In this document: in pieces, positions 1 through 12,421 of the stretch
Numbering within the stretch: the stretch's first letter is position 1
Layout of the letters: each line of letters starts with the position of its first letter
NCBI GenBank assembly: GCA_032622095.1
Contig: CP136067.1
Coordinates: 193,714,052-193,778,051 of the forward strand
Reading direction: 5' to 3'
DNA: 64,000 nt
Source: Siphonodentalium dalli
Taxonomy: Eukaryota > Mollusca > Scaphopoda > Gadilida > Siphonodentaliidae
Notes under the pieces: model-generated
Told to the model about the DNA's origin: nothing
Seen by the model: only the letters and a program-made list of their open reading frames with translations
The model's database searches: none
Translations under genes and position numbers: made by a program

Positions 1-1086
1 AAAAAAAATCAGAACTAGGTCAGATACCATGTTTGTCAGGCTAAAAAGTCTCATTCGAGGTCATGGAATGAAGATCTGAATCCAAAATGCAGACTCCCCC
101 CCCCCCCCCCCCCCCCCCCCATTACAACAGTTGTCCAGGTATGGTGTCGAAGGTGCAGTAAACCGATTGGGGACGGACATTAATGGCTGACCCGTGTACG
201 CGCCTCGGTATATGCATGTTGAACAACACTACTGGAGTCACCACAGGGTTATAAAGTTACTCGACTTTGGTAGCTATCTGGACTACTGTATTATCTTCAG
301 TAAATTGAAGGCGTTGGAGTAATATGTAGAAGATGTAAAATAAATTTGCTAACATTTCATTCCTTGAATCTATGAAACAAAGTTCTTGGGATTAATTTTA
401 TCAGTCTAATTCTATTCTGAAATTTTATGGCATCAGTAGTTTTAATTTGGAGAGATCTTTGGTGAACTAATCGTTCACTTCGTGGCCCCCAGCATCTGGG
501 AACCACAATGGATTTAAGCCTTTTATTCTCCGGTTCCAAATGAAAGTGCAGACCCAAATAATAGTGCAGGGGTGGATTTTCAATGAAAATTAATAAATGT
601 GCAGACCCAAATAAAAGTGCAGGGGGGGGGGGGGGGGGGATTTCCAGCAAAGAATTATAAAATTAACAGTGAAATGAAAAACCAATAGCCATTTATTGTC
701 TACCGGTTTCTAGTAGTGAATGACCTTGTGTACTGAGATTTATCTGAATAAAGTTTCCATAAACCTTGAGAGGCTTGGTTATTTAGTTGATGGGTTAGGT
801 CACATTCCAATGACACAATATAATTTTAAGTATCTCCTCTCCCTGCTACAGTCTGAATACATCTTCCTTGCCTGCTATTATCATTTATATGGGAATTCCC
901 CTCAAGCGAGTGACGTATCTAATTGTCGAAGGGTTTCCCAAAATTTGAAGTAAAGCAATGTTTGCAGTGGTAAAACTTTTGAGTTTGTTGATGAATTTAT
1001 CAATTCACTTTTGGTACAACATATTTTACCCAAATAAGCAACGTGCAGGGAGGAATTTTCCACCTGAATTAATATACGTGCATGCA
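1..1086. other. Left-edge non-coding sequence
   Basis: Contains a poly-C tract (96-120) and a short duplicated block, TGCAGACCCAAATAAWAGTG at about 548 and 600, the second followed by a poly-G run (621-639). No gene recognised. Confidence 0.5.
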
Positions 1087-1094
1087 CTGATGTC

Positions 1095-1561
1095 CAGGGT
1101 TCGCGCTGCCATTTGTCAATGGCAAAAATAATTCACATTTGGCAAAAAATATTTTCATTTGGCAAAAGTTTTGGCAAGTCACTTTTAATTCCTCAAGAAA
1201 GTTGAAAAATGTTGGCCAATCAATGCCATTCATTTCAGGAAACTATCACAATATAATTATATTAGTGGTGTTTTATAAGGTCTAGGAAAAGTTAACAACT
1301 TTATTAAGATGCAGTTAATCTGATAGCATTAGTATTGATGGGTGAAGGATTACCAGTATTTAGTGTGGTGGTGGTGTTTACATAGCTAATCCTATTGTAA
1401 TGTGCCCTTCTGATGAGACAACCCTTCTACAATTTTATTGTTCGGTGATTGGTTTTTTGTTGTATGATAAATCACAGAATAAGACTCAATTTTGCAGAAA
1501 ATGATACTATCAGGGATATTTTCATTTGGCAAAAGTAAGTTTTGGTCCAGCGCGGACCCTG
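1095..1561. mobile_element. hAT-type MITE with perfect 8-bp TSD
   Basis: Inverted ends CAGGGTTCGCGCTG and CAGCGCGGACCCTG (13/14) are flanked by identical 8-bp CTGATGTC at 1087-1094 and 1562-1569. An 8-bp duplication with CAGGG ends is typical of the hAT superfamily. 467 bp, no transposase. The inside repeats a TTGGCAAAA motif. Similar TTTGGCAAAA sequence near 19310-19390 is a probable fragment of the same family. Confidence 0.88.
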
Positions 1562-2336
1562 CTGATGTCCCCATTTTCTCAAAATAAGTGTCTCTTTTAA
1601 CACGGTCCTCGATAGTTTACAATGCAGTGGGAACGTCTACGCAATGTGGTTGTGGAGTTTATAGCGCAATAGACCTGAAGTTTAATGGACAACATTAAAG
1701 TTAAACACACTGCCCTGAGAGTCAAAAAAATATACCAATGCTGAATGGGGTTTTATTTTGCAGGATATCTTTGAATTTTGTTTTTATATTTACTTGCAAT
1801 TCTGAATAATTTCTTGCTATTTTCCCACTCATATTCTCCATTCAGACACGGTGAACAGCTATGCTCTAATTTGTCGATCCCTTTAATAAGGTCATGGCCG
1901 TGGTCATACGGCCATTAAACAGTTGGTAAATGGTATCCCCGCGAATGGTAGCGGTTGACATGCAGTATTCTCCGGTAACCTTACCACGGTAATATTTTTA
2001 ACCATGTTCAGAAAGTAAACTACTAGCACATACTGCGTTTAAGTTTTTCGAGACTGTCCCACAAACACCGCTTCAAAATATCTGACTCTAATTACAAAAA
2101 CTTTGTCGCTTGGCAACATGAAATAACTGAGCAGAAATGCTGTCATAAAACAGAGATGTCGTTTGCAGTCCCATTATTGCTTGCTGTTGCCGTTATTTCC
2201 AAGAATGAGAGCTATATTTAACAGGAAATTCACCCGTTCTCGAATCCATATCGGTCGGGAAAAGAAATGTGTTTAATTGTTACATGTAATTTTTGTTTCC
2301 TATTGCATGGGAGCAAATGATGTATACAGTAATGCC

Positions 2337-2801
2337 GAAAGTAATTGACCACTTAACCACAGCAGAATTATGGGTAATTTTTCAGGATTTAGTCGTAAAT
2401 ATGGCTTGTTGCCATTCATCGGAAAGCTCTGTCGGAAATATGGCTTGTTGCCATTCATCGGAAAGCTCTTGCAGAGAGCTTTCTACGATAAATGGCAACA
2501 AGCCATATTTCCGACTAAATCCTGAAAAATTGCCCATAATTCAGTAATGCCGAAAGTAATTGACCACTTAACCACAGCAGAATTATGGGTAATTTTTCAG
2601 GATTTAGTCAGAAATATGGCTTGTTGCCATTCATCGGAAAGCTCTGTCGGAAATATGGCTTGTTGCCATTCATCGGAAAGCTCTTGCCATTCACCAGAAA
2701 GCTTTCCGATGAATGGCAACAAGCCATATTTCCGACTAAATCCTGAAAAATTGCCCATAATTCTGCTGTGGTTAAGTGGTCAATTACTTTGGGCATTACT
2801 G
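2337..2801. mobile_element. Foldback MITE, double copy, TA target site (Tc1/mariner-type)
   Basis: The left end (TA)CAGTAATGCCGAAAG and right end GGGCATTACTG(TA) are inverted, giving CAGT termini and TA duplication as in Tc1/mariner. Each copy is almost wholly palindromic: about 100 bp arms with TTAACCACAGCAGAATTATG and ATATGGCTTGTTGCCATTCA around a short loop. A second copy starts at 2542 inside the first, whose right arm is cut at that point. The blocks around 2400-2480 and 2610-2690 are also locally duplicated. Confidence 0.85.
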
Positions 2802-4043
2802 TAAATGTAGGTAATTGAAAGAAAGCGCTCATTCTGAGGTTGCCAAATTGCTCGTCTGATTTACTAGTAAGATTTATTTGAGGGTTTTGCTCTAATTTGG
2901 TTGTTGACACCATGCTTGTACTTTATAGTCTGTTATAGCCTTATCGGCCTCATACTCAAATGGTACATGTGTATGTTCAAAGATTATGGTGTTGCTGACC
3001 CCACATATTTTACTGACCATCATATAATATTGCATGAAATAATAAATAAATAACTTAACAAATACTAAGTTTTTCTACTGGGTATATTAAAGACAAACAG
3101 GTATGATCCCATTTACATCTACGTCACATGACTAGATTTGCTATATCCAGCTATCAGTTACGATGTATCAAGTGATGTCTGTCACAAGGTCAGCTGGTCA
3201 CACGTGCACAACTCCTGAAAAATGCAGACGTACATGTAATCTCTTTTGATGTTGCCGCGTGGTGCTGTACAAAAATAAGAGTTGAAATCTTTCCGAGCTT
3301 TTGCTCATTGGCAGTTCCCTGTTGATGGAACTAACTGGCAATCATCGTAACAAGTTCATAAAATCCGCACGTGTTTTGACCTTTGACAGTGTATCAAATA
3401 CGATGTAGAAATGATGATTGCATGATCAGCTCTTCTGAATTGCGCTATGTGTTATTTAATACAACATAAACATGTGATTGTGGGGGGTAATTTTCAATAA
3501 TACACGTACATTTAGGCCGATACGCATACTGACCCGGTATATCAATTATAAAACTATTAGTAAATTTAACAAGTATGCATATGGGTCGAAGTGAAATAGA
3601 TCGTAGACATCTGACCTTGTTAATATGACCTTTAATACTAAGTTTTGGCAGGAAAAAAACACATGCTCCGACATAGACCGCTGAACTCCGTCATGTATAT
3701 ACTATTATTAGATAGTGTATCCTATGAAGACCCCCCGATCTCCCTAATTAGATGCTAGAAAATGAGAAAAATAATTGTCAAGTGTGAGTTTTTCCAACCC
3801 CCCCCCCCCCCCCCATGCCTGACTAATGACTATAAATTCTCCACTATTTTTTATCTGATCTTGTTTCATGTCACCAAAAACATGCGAAACGTACGAGATA
3901 ACTCGTATATGGCACTCAATGTGTTCAATGTTTTGATGCCCCACTTCAGTCTGAGTTGAACCAAGACTAATGAACTAGCTATGCATTCAATAGTCTGAAA
4001 CTAATGGCAGGGGATCCAATTTCTTTGAAGAAGCATTACAACT

Positions 4044-4175
4044 CAGCAGAATGAGGTTCCCAGAGGGTGAATTTGGTGATGCTAGCCTGCTATGTGGGGT
4101 AGCATCACTAAATTCACCCTCTGGGAACCTCATTCTGCAAATGACAGACACACTATTTCAAGACTTGATGTCAGC
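4044..4175. mobile_element. Partial copy of the CAAGCCTTG MITE
   Basis: Palindrome from CAGCAGAATGAGGTTCCC to CAAATGACAGACACACTATT and TCAAGACTTG. It is one hairpin end-unit of the family whose complete copies lie at 19964, 49801 and 57722. Confidence 0.8.
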
Positions 4176-4352
4176 CAATCACAACATTCCACAGTAAAAA
4201 GATTAAGCCAATCAGAATATTATTGGAATTCCTTCAGTTACCGAGATTCCATTAAACCCGCCACATACATGTAGATAAAAATAGCATAATAAATTTTATG
4301 TAACATGGCTACTTGTGTTTACAAATTTAGAGATTATGATAACTACATGTAC

Positions 4353-4837
4353 AGCCCTGGGAATTAGCCTAGGCAATAGGCAATGCCTAGGTAAAAGCAG
4401 AGGCAAAATCGGTTTTCCTAGGCAATTATATTTCCTAGGTAAAACAAGTTCAATTGGTTACTAAAAATTGCTAAAATTGATTTGTGTCTATCAGAAATAG
4501 AACCTCTTTAGCCAAAATGACTTCCTCAAATCACTCTTTACATTATTGTCCTACAATTGATTCCATGGCACTGGGCCATTAACTAGCTACCTGTTATAAA
4601 GACACTTATTTTGGAGATGATTTGTGGAATTGTACATACTGTATGTTGAGTAGTGGCTTGGAAAAAATGTTCCCCAAAATAACTAAGCATTTCAGGTTAT
4701 TATTGAATCATAATATTTGATTTGAGATGGCAATATTGTTGCAAAATTGTCTAGGTAACATCTGTTTTTTCCTAGGCCGATTTCTTTCAGCCAGGCAAAT
4801 ATATTGCCTAGGCAAATTTTCCTTAATTCCCAGGGCT
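4353..4837. mobile_element. hAT-type MITE rich in CCTAGG motifs
   Basis: Ends AGCCCTGGGAATTA and TAATTCCCAGGGCT are perfect inverted repeats (14/14). The flanks are acatgtac (4345-4352) and gcatgtac (4838-4845), an 8-bp duplication with one mismatch. The motif TGCCTAGGCAA/CCTAGGTAAA recurs through both halves. No transposase. Confidence 0.78.
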
Positions 4838-4856
4838 GCATGTACATGTAATTATA

Positions 4857-6382
4857 CCCCCCTGTAACGAAGTTAGGGGGGGGGGTATACTGGAATCAGC
4901 TTGTCCGTCCGTGGACACAAATTTGTCCCAAGTTTTTCTCAGTCATTTTTTGATCAATTTCCGTGAAACTTGGCACAGACATCAACCACCATGGGAACCT
5001 GTGCACCTGCAATTATGACGTCTGTCGGACTTTTTTTGGTGGGGTTATCCCCCTTTTTCGACTTAGAAATATTTTTGCAACATGCATAATTTGTCCGAGC
5101 TTTTATTCCTACATTTTTAGGTCAATGTTTTTTAATCTTGGCACTGCTATTTAGTACCATGGGAACCTGTGCACCTGCGATTATGATGTCTGTCCGACTT
5201 TTTTTTGTGGAGTTATTCCCCTTTTTCACAACATGCATAATTTTGTCCAAGCTTTTATTCCTACATTTTAAGGTCAATTTTTTTTAACTTGGCACAGATA
5301 TTTAGTACCATGGGAACCTGTGCCCCTGCGATTATGACGTCTGTCCGACATTTTTTGTTGGAGTTATCCCCCTTTTTCGACTTAGAAATATTTTTGCAAC
5401 ATGCATAATTTGTCCGAGCTTTTATTCCTACATTTTTAGGTCAATGTTTTTTAATCTTGGCACTGCTATTTAGTACCATGGGAACCTGTGCACCTGCGAT
5501 TATGATGTCTGTCTGACTTTTTTTTGTGGAGTTATTCCCCTTTTTCACAACATGCATAATTTTGTCCGAGCTTTTATTCCTACATTTTAAGGTCAATTTT
5601 TTTTAACTTGGCACAGATATTTAGTACCATGGGAACCTGTGCCCCTGCGATTATGACGTCTGTCCGACATTTTATGTTGGAGTTATCCCCCTTTTTCGAC
5701 TTAGAAATATTTTTGCAACATGCATAATTTGTCCGAGCTTTTATTCCTACATTTTTAGGTCAATGTTTTTTAATCTTGGCACTGCTATTTAGTACCATGG
5801 GAACCTGTGCACCTGCGATTATGATGTCTGTCCGACTTTTTTTTGTGGAGTTATTCCCCTTTTTCACAACATGCATAATTTTGTCCGAGCTTTTATTCCT
5901 ACATTTTAAGGTCAATTTTTTTTAACTTGGCACAGATATTTAGTACCATGGGAACCTGTGCCCCTGCGATTATGACGTCTGTCCGACATTTTTTGTTGGA
6001 GTTATCCCCCTTTTTCGACTTAGAAATATTTTTGCAACATGCATAATTTGTCCGAGCTTTTATTCCTACATTTTTAGGTCAATGTTTTTTAATCTTGGCA
6101 CTGCTATTTAGTACCATGGGAACCTGTGCACCTGCGATTATGATGTCTGTCCGACTTTTTTTTGTGGAGTTATTCCCCTTTTTCACAACATGCATAATTT
6201 TGTCCGAGCTTTTATTCCTACATTTTTCGGTCAATAGGTTTAAGATTAGGGTTAGAGTTGTGCACCTGCAATGGTAACTGTTATTTTATTATTTCAACGA
6301 AATGTTTACTGACATGTGAAACATCTTAGTATTTTAAAAACACAGGGGGTATCCTTAGTCCCATTGGGACAGTCACACCTTA
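4857..6382. repeat. Pearl-like element with 319-bp dimeric tandem array
   Basis: After a CCCCCCTGTAACGAAGTTAG lead-in and TCCGTCCG, units beginning TACCATGGGAACCTGTGC recur. The version 'gcacctgcgattatgatg' starts near 5155, 5474, 5793 and 6112 (period 319). The alternate version 'gcccctgcgattatgacg' sits about 151 bp after each. So this is a two-monomer higher-order repeat (about 151 + 168 bp). It ends with CACAGGGGGTATCC and CCATTGGGACAGTCACACC. No coding capacity. The design resembles bivalve pearl elements. Confidence 0.85.
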
Positions 6383-7201
6383 AACTCTAAAATGTCTATA
6401 ATGAGTCTAGAATTAAGAATTTCCAAGAAATAAAAAAATTTCACCGAATTGTTATTTGCGAAAATGAAACCGAAAGTAGATCTATATCTGTCTAATCTAA
6501 AACTATTTCAATATGACTCAAATGAGCGGTGACGTCATAATGTTGGATTGCCGAGGATAACTATTTATAGCAGCTGTTATAAGAAAGGTTATGAAATGTG
6601 TAGCTACATGTTATTCAATAGTCTGGGTTTGATTCAGACTAGCCCCACTTATGAATTCGTGCTGGTTTGGTGGGGGGGGGGGGACATTGACCACTTCACC
6701 AAATTTATTTTCATCTTAAGTTATCGTTATTGCTTGAAACTAGGCCCCTGCAAATTAGAGGTTTACAGTTGAATCAAATCTCGAATTGATTCAGGGTGTG
6801 ATTTGCAAATGGAAATCGTAAGTCGAATATATACCTGAGTCAGCAATATGTGTAATAGGCACGGCCCAATTCAATAATAAAATTGAATCTCGAAGCTTCG
6901 AGGGGCCTATTTGAAACATTTTGAAAAACTTATTCCTATAAATTTCTAGTTAAAACAGTAAAGTTGAAAAACAGATATTTTTGTCATGACTGGTCATCTC
7001 ACATACACACACACTCCCCTCCCATCTTGACCTTGATGTACATGTACACTACTGGATGGCATTGGACGCACAATATTGAGAAAAGCGTTTTTTCTGCATG
7101 TATTAATTGACAATAAACAAGATATGCCATACCTGAAAAAAATATTTTTAGCAATGTTTGGGATGGGGGAAGGTAACCTCTGTTAGAAATCGTTGTACAT
7201 A

Positions 7202-7366
7202 CAGTAATGCCCTAATTAATCGACTTCTTAACCACAGCAGAATTATGGGTAATTTTTCAGGATTTAGTTGGAAATATGGCTTGTTCCCATTCATCGGAAA
7301 GCGAATGGCAACAAGCCATATTTCCAACTAAATCCTGAAAAATTACCCATAATTCTGCTGTGTTTA
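7202..7366. mobile_element. Copy of the TA/CAGT foldback MITE, 3' end lost
   Basis: Begins at TA-CAGTAATGCCC and shows both palindromic arms of the family seen at 2337. The right arm stops after TTCTGCTGTGTTTAA, so the terminal about 25 bp are missing. Confidence 0.82.
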
Positions 7367-8460
7367 AGGAGATAAGTTGAACTTATTATCTGAACATTTT
7401 TAAGGGAACTACTCATCAATGAGTATTTAGTATAGAAAGGGTTAAATTTTCATAAGATGTTTTGTAGAAGTGAACTGAGAAACATGTCCATTTATTTTTC
7501 CCCAATAGTTTTTTTGTTGCCGAAACGAACACATTGAAAATTCTATGGTATATAATATCTAATAACAGTGTCTTTTTCTTCTTCTTGTTCTTGTCTCTGA
7601 AAGCTTCTTAAATTCAGACTAACTTTTTAATTTTAATGAACATGAAAAAAAAAAAAAAAAAGTCAGCCACAAACCACCAATTCCCTAGACCTTTCTTTAC
7701 TAAGTACTCATTGACGAGTAGTTTCCTTCAGAAATGTTAACATAATAAGTTCAATAAATGACCATGTACTGGTAGGTCATTTGTTGAACTTTCTATCTGA
7801 ACATCTCCTTCCAATAAAAATGACCTTCTTTGCTTCTGTACTATCTGTTGTCTGTTTATTTTTCCACATAACTTCTCCGAGTGAATAATATACCATTCCA
7901 ATACTTCTATAAGGCCAAAATAAAAAAAGACCTGTGTATCTGGTGACCCACCCTCCCCTATTCCGCCGCCCCCGACCATTTTCATTTTATTGATTTTGCA
8001 AAACGGACACATTGTGTGTACTGTTAAACCGGACATTATACCACACTTTAATTAGGTCACAGCCGAATCAAACTATTTTTTCATGTGTTATTCAATAAAA
8101 CAATAAATTACACTGTATTCTAATATTATGTACTTAGTTTTATTATTTTATAGTACATTAAAAACAATGAGAAGCAGTCTGGGGGATTCATATTTATTTT
8201 GAGCAAAGTTGAAAATAAAATGAAAAGCCACCTGCCAGCCCCTATTTTTTTCTTGCATGTCACCAGAAACACAGGAATATTTTGTTTTGGCCTAACATGG
8301 TGGGAGAATCCTTTTAGTAAAGAGAAGGTTAACATCCAGTCCCACTTAATAACAAGGTTATTTCCTGTTTTCCTTGCTGTGGCATAACTTCAATATGTTT
8401 TCTGTATGTCTGAGTCACACTACTGAGGAAACTGTCAGGCCGCTAGAGAATTAATTGTTT

Positions 8461-9370
8461 GGTTGGTGTTACATGTCCATCAGAAACATTAGTTGTCCGG
8501 ATGATAACTTGAATAGTGTTCAGCATTAATACTGCAGTATTTTATGAAACTTGGTTTTGGTACACATGTAGGTGGCCTTCATATGAGAATGTCCCGATCA
8601 AGTTCGAATTTGGATCCGATCTACAGTCCTTCGCAGGAGACGGGAGTGATTGCACTCGCATCTGTACGCACTCGCAATGTTCAAATCACGGGTGCTAAAA
8701 TTCGCACCCGTCCCTCATCTCAAAATACTAATGGAGACAGTAATTGTTATTTAAATAGTGAACTATTTTAAGGTTTATTTAGATCCTTTACCATCTCAGT
8801 TCAACTATGGCATATTAAAGTGTAACTAGACACTCCCCGAGAGCTTTCTGATGAATGGCAACAAGCCATATTTCCGACTAAATCCTGAAAAGTTACCCAT
8901 AATTCTGCTGTGGTTAAGTGGTCGATTACTTAGGGCATTACTGTATCTGATAGCTTTCAAATAGAGTATGCGGATTAATCATATGAAAATACAGTTCAAG
9001 TTCGAATATGGGAATGGTACAACAGTTTCTGATGGAGTCATGCCCCCTTTTCGACTTAGAATTAGCCGACTATTTTGTTGTCCGGATGATAACTTGAATA
9101 GTGTTCGATAGAATTTGTTGAAACTTGGTACTAGTATGTGGCCTTCATATTCATATGTGAAATTCCTCCTCAAGTTCAAAGTTGGATCCAATCAGACCAT
9201 TTCTGGCACAGTTATGCCTCTTTAGAATTTGCTGATTATTTTGTTGTCCGGATAATAACTCAAGTTATGATTTTAAATCCAATTGCTTTCAAATTTAGTA
9301 TGTGGATTAGTCACATAAAAATACAGGTCAATTTGGAATTTGGGATCGGGCCAACAATTTCTTTTTCAAC
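8461..9370. repeat. Diverged pearl-like repeat units
   Basis: TTGTCCGGATGATAACTTGA appears at about 8494 and 9079 and a related TTGTCCGGATAATAACTCAA near 9242. Each is followed by AACTTGGT, a GTGGCCTTCATATG-like block and AAGTTCGAATTTGGATCCGA. These are the internal units of the same widespread repeat class, interrupted by the single-arm MITE at 8839. Short ORFs here are by-products. Confidence 0.6.
8839..8943. mobile_element. Single right arm of the TA/CAGT foldback MITE
   Basis: Contains only the right arm, from GAGAGCTTTCTGATGAATGG to GGGCATTACTG followed by TA. The left arm is absent. Confidence 0.8.
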
Positions 9371-9558
9371 TTAAAGTGATGTGAAAGTTGAAACACTCCA
9401 GTAGGTTGATCAAATAGAAATGTTGAATAATCTTCCTCAACGTGGTTATATTTTACATATATTATATCCAATTGACAACACACACCGTCATTCTTATATA
9501 TTAATGAAATGCAGTGACTCTCAGTGGTGAAATCATTTTCGTAAGTTTATCGCTGATA

Positions 9559-9934
9559 CCCCACTGGACAAAACAAGTGTCCATTGGCACCGCGGTGTAT
9601 TTGCCGTTCGGCCCGCGGTGTCAGAGTTTGTAACTGCAGTTGAGCACCGCGGCCGAACGGCAAGTACACCGCGGCCGAACAGCAAGTACACTGCAGCCGA
9701 AAGGCAACTACACCGCAGCTGAACGGCATGTACACCATGGTTAGATTTATGGTTTGTATCGTCTTTTTTCAGTTTAATTAACGTACACCGCGGCAACTAC
9801 ACCATGGCGGAACGGCAAGTACACCGCGGCTCAACTGTAGTTAGCCGGTGGAGCCACGGTGTAGTTGCATTTCAGCCGCGGTGGCAACGCTAACCGCACC
9901 GCGTTTAAGTGGACACTTGTTTTGTCCAGCAGGG
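9559..9934. mobile_element. GC-rich TA-flanked MITE nested in the 9371 element
   Basis: Inverted ends CCCCACTGGACAAAACAAGT and its partner ACTTGTTTTGTCCAGCAGGG (3 mismatches) lie between TA dinucleotides (9557-9558, 9935-9936). In uninterrupted family members the host site reads CTGATAGTTGCG, so one TA was duplicated on insertion. The inside is built from a variable unit like CACCGCGGCCGAACGGCAAG in both orientations, far more GC-rich than its surroundings. No coding capacity is credible. Confidence 0.88.
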
Positions 9935-10082
9935 TAGTTGCGTCCCGAATCTAGAAGTAAATATTTACATTTGAGCTTAGTTCGGATGATGTTATCTTTG
10001 TAATGGTACGGTCGATTTGCTTCAGATCTTCGGCTTTGTTAATAGAATGGTACATTCCCCCAGTTGGCATGGTGCCTGAATA

Positions 10083-11146
10083 TAGGGCTGGGCGGTATTT
10101 CAATATATTGACTATAAAAAAAAATTCAATATATCGTAACCGCAATTTTATCACCTCAAAAGATGGTTTCAAATTACAATCCAATACTGAGTTGAATTCT
10201 TTAGCGGACCGCTGATTGAAAGCAGCCTTTATCGGTCGCTCCCATGTTATGTCTCTGTTGTATTCAATTGTAACCAATGACGCAATGGTTGTATTTTGGG
10301 CTGAAGTAGAACGATTGACTATCTTCTTCCGAATTCAACCTGATAGCGGTGTAACGTCACGAGCGATACTTCATCCAAACTTTTCAACTCACGACTCGGC
10401 GGTATTTGTCGTTCAATTATATCTTAAAATTTGACTCAGGTTGACTGACAAATCCATGACATTCATTCAACTAGCCCGCCATTGAGTATTTGCAGACGCA
10501 GAATATGACCCGCAGGTGTTGGTCGAAGTATATCACTTGGGACGTTAGTCGTTAGGCCTACCTCGCTACCATCAACCCCAATTTTAAATATAGTCGAGCT
10601 GCATTGTCTCCCTTCCGTTTCACCTTGCTATTATTATTTCATTATTATGATAATAGATGAATAATGTTCTCCCCTTAACTAAATCCCGTGTTCAAAATTT
10701 AATTAAAAATGTTCCATAATTCATTGTGTGTGATAGACTGCAGACAGCCCAGAATGAACCATCTAGGCCCAATTCTACTAGGTCCTCTATCAACCTATGA
10801 GCTATGACGTCCCGGGAATGTGAATCGTGTGCTGAAATGTAAACAATGGAGTGATCAAGATAACTTGAGCCTGTAATTCACTCAATGTTGTTTCGTATTC
10901 CAGAATGCAGGAACTTTATATAATGGACACATGCCATTCTGAGAATAGTTTATCATTTACTGCCTGGCGATAGTGTGTAGAATTTTAATCCCTAATAACG
11001 AAAACCCGGAGTGTTATATCTCTCGTTTAAAATTTGATTTTACGTGATATTTTTCAATAGTAAAATAATATTCAATAAAACCGTATATCGCGGTGTTATT
11101 TTGGAAAAATCGCGGTTTTTAAAAACCTCAATACCGCCCAACCCTA
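10083..11146. mobile_element. hAT-type non-autonomous element nested in the 9371 element
   Basis: Ends TAGGGCTGGGCGGTATT and AATACCGCCCAACCCTA (16/17) are flanked by identical CCTGAATA at 10075-10082 and 11147-11154. 1064 bp. The ends and 8-bp duplication fit hAT. Subterminal regions repeat an AATATATCG / ACCGCGGT-like signal in both orientations. No transposase frame is visible. Confidence 0.92.
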
Positions 11147-11704
11147 CCTGAATACTAACTTACCAGTTTCACGTACACGAACAAGTCCATAATATGTCTT
11201 TAATTAAAATTAATGCTAATTATTGTTCTGCAATTTCTGGAATCTAATCAAATATGCTGACAACATAAACAGTTGGAAGCAAATATTGATTCAACGATTG
11301 TTCCTAGAATAAAAATGTTCATTTCTAAAATGGCCACCGGTCAACTAAAGCCACCTTATACAGGCGACGTGTGGCCTAGCAGGCTTTATTTATTTTTATT
11401 CATCTTCTACATTTAGTAAACAATGTTTGTGCTATGAAACAATCTTGTGAAAATACCGGTAGAATCAGTGCTGGTAGAGAAAATTTAAACACAAACACAG
11501 ACATTACTTCCTTTGGCCTCAGCCAAGCACACTGTCTAGTTCCTACAGTAATACGATGACAATCAAATAAAACTGAGTTGACGTCTTCAAATCACTGAGA
11601 GGAATACATTACATGTATATGGACATCGAACTAACGATGGGATTTCTATAACCTATGAGAGGACTTCTCTAAATAGAAGATGGACCAAAAAAGAGGAAGA
11701 CATT

Positions 11705-11829
11705 GGTTATTGTACCAGTATGTGTGTAGGGTTATTGTACCAGTATGTGTGTAGGGTTATTGTACCAGTATGTGTGTAGGGTTATTGTACCAGTATGTGT
11801 GTAGGGTTATTGTACCAGTATGTGTATAC
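11705..11829. repeat. 25-bp tandem repeat, five copies
   Basis: GGTTATTGTACCAGTATGTG recurs with a period of 25 bp (TGTACCAGTA at 11711, 11736, 11761 and on). Near-identical copies suggest recent expansion. Confidence 0.93.
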
Positions 11830-11867
11830 AGTTCTGAAGATTGGCTAAAATTTCTGAAGAATTTGTT

Positions 11868-12260
11868 TTACCCTCACTTTTCAAGGAATATATATAATAT
11901 AAAATATATTGGATTGACTTCATCTGTCTGTCTATCCATCCTGGTATACATGTGCATGTACATGTATACAGTATCTCAGCCATGGTTTATCGGATCTGAA
12001 TGAAATTTGGTGTTTTCAAACGAGGCGGAACACGTACACAAAACCAAGATTACCAGATTATGAGATAATCAAAGGATGACTCTAGAATGGAAAACACGAA
12101 CGTCATTGAACACGTCCACACAGATATCTCAGCCATTGTTAATCAGATCTCAATGAAATTTGGTTTGGAGATTTTCCATAGCCCTGGAGTGCTTTCAAAA
12201 GAGTGCCCAATGACATCTGCTTTTCCATTCTATAAAGATAGAGTTATCATTTTTTCGTTT
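11868..12260. repeat. Pearl-like dispersed repeat
   Basis: Begins TACCCTCACTTTTCAAGGAA and holds CATCTGTCTGTCTATCCATC, then two rounds of CTCAGCCATGGTTTATCGGA-type units with GAATGAAATTTGGT. The copy at 30609-30960 has the same start and units. It ends about 95 nt before the first recognised exon. Confidence 0.6.
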
Positions 12261-12353
12261 GTTTTACATGTGCTACAGTGTATTTACTATTTTAGCAACT
12301 TGATGAAATACGTGTAGATTTACACAAATTACTGTCATATTTTTTCATTTCAG

Positions 12354-12421
12354 CGTGAACCCTGACCTATTGAATGAAGTGACCTGGGCAAATATGGAGT
12401 ATTCCGATGGATCTGTCCCAT
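12354..12421 (+). CDS. CDK5RAP2: CDK5RAP2-like exon, upstream of CM1
   Basis: Acceptor tttttcatttcag and donor gtaagt flank a 68-nt exon. The first base completes a codon from an unseen upstream exon and the last base starts a codon finished at 14291. It reads VNPDLLNEVTWANMEYSDG and on. This is the acidic, non-coiled N-terminal leader expected before CM1. It is the first exon I can place; no start codon exon was recognised upstream. Confidence 0.82.

Larger units (their letters stand above)
9371..11203. mobile_element. TTAA-flanked MITE (reverse copy) split by two later insertions
   Basis: Pieces 9371-9558, 9935-10082 and 11147-11203 together match the intact family members at 18530, 28265, 43171 (also reverse) and 60107. 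Starts TTAAAGTGATGTGAAAGTTG, continues over TTGCGTCCCGAATCTAG, ends ATATGTCTTTAA. The two interruptions are separate elements with their own target duplications. Confidence 0.88.

Noticed and set aside
2293-2913. ORFs reading NMACCHSSESS on both strands
   Set aside because: They are translations of the palindromic MITE arms, so the same peptide appears on both strands; not genes.
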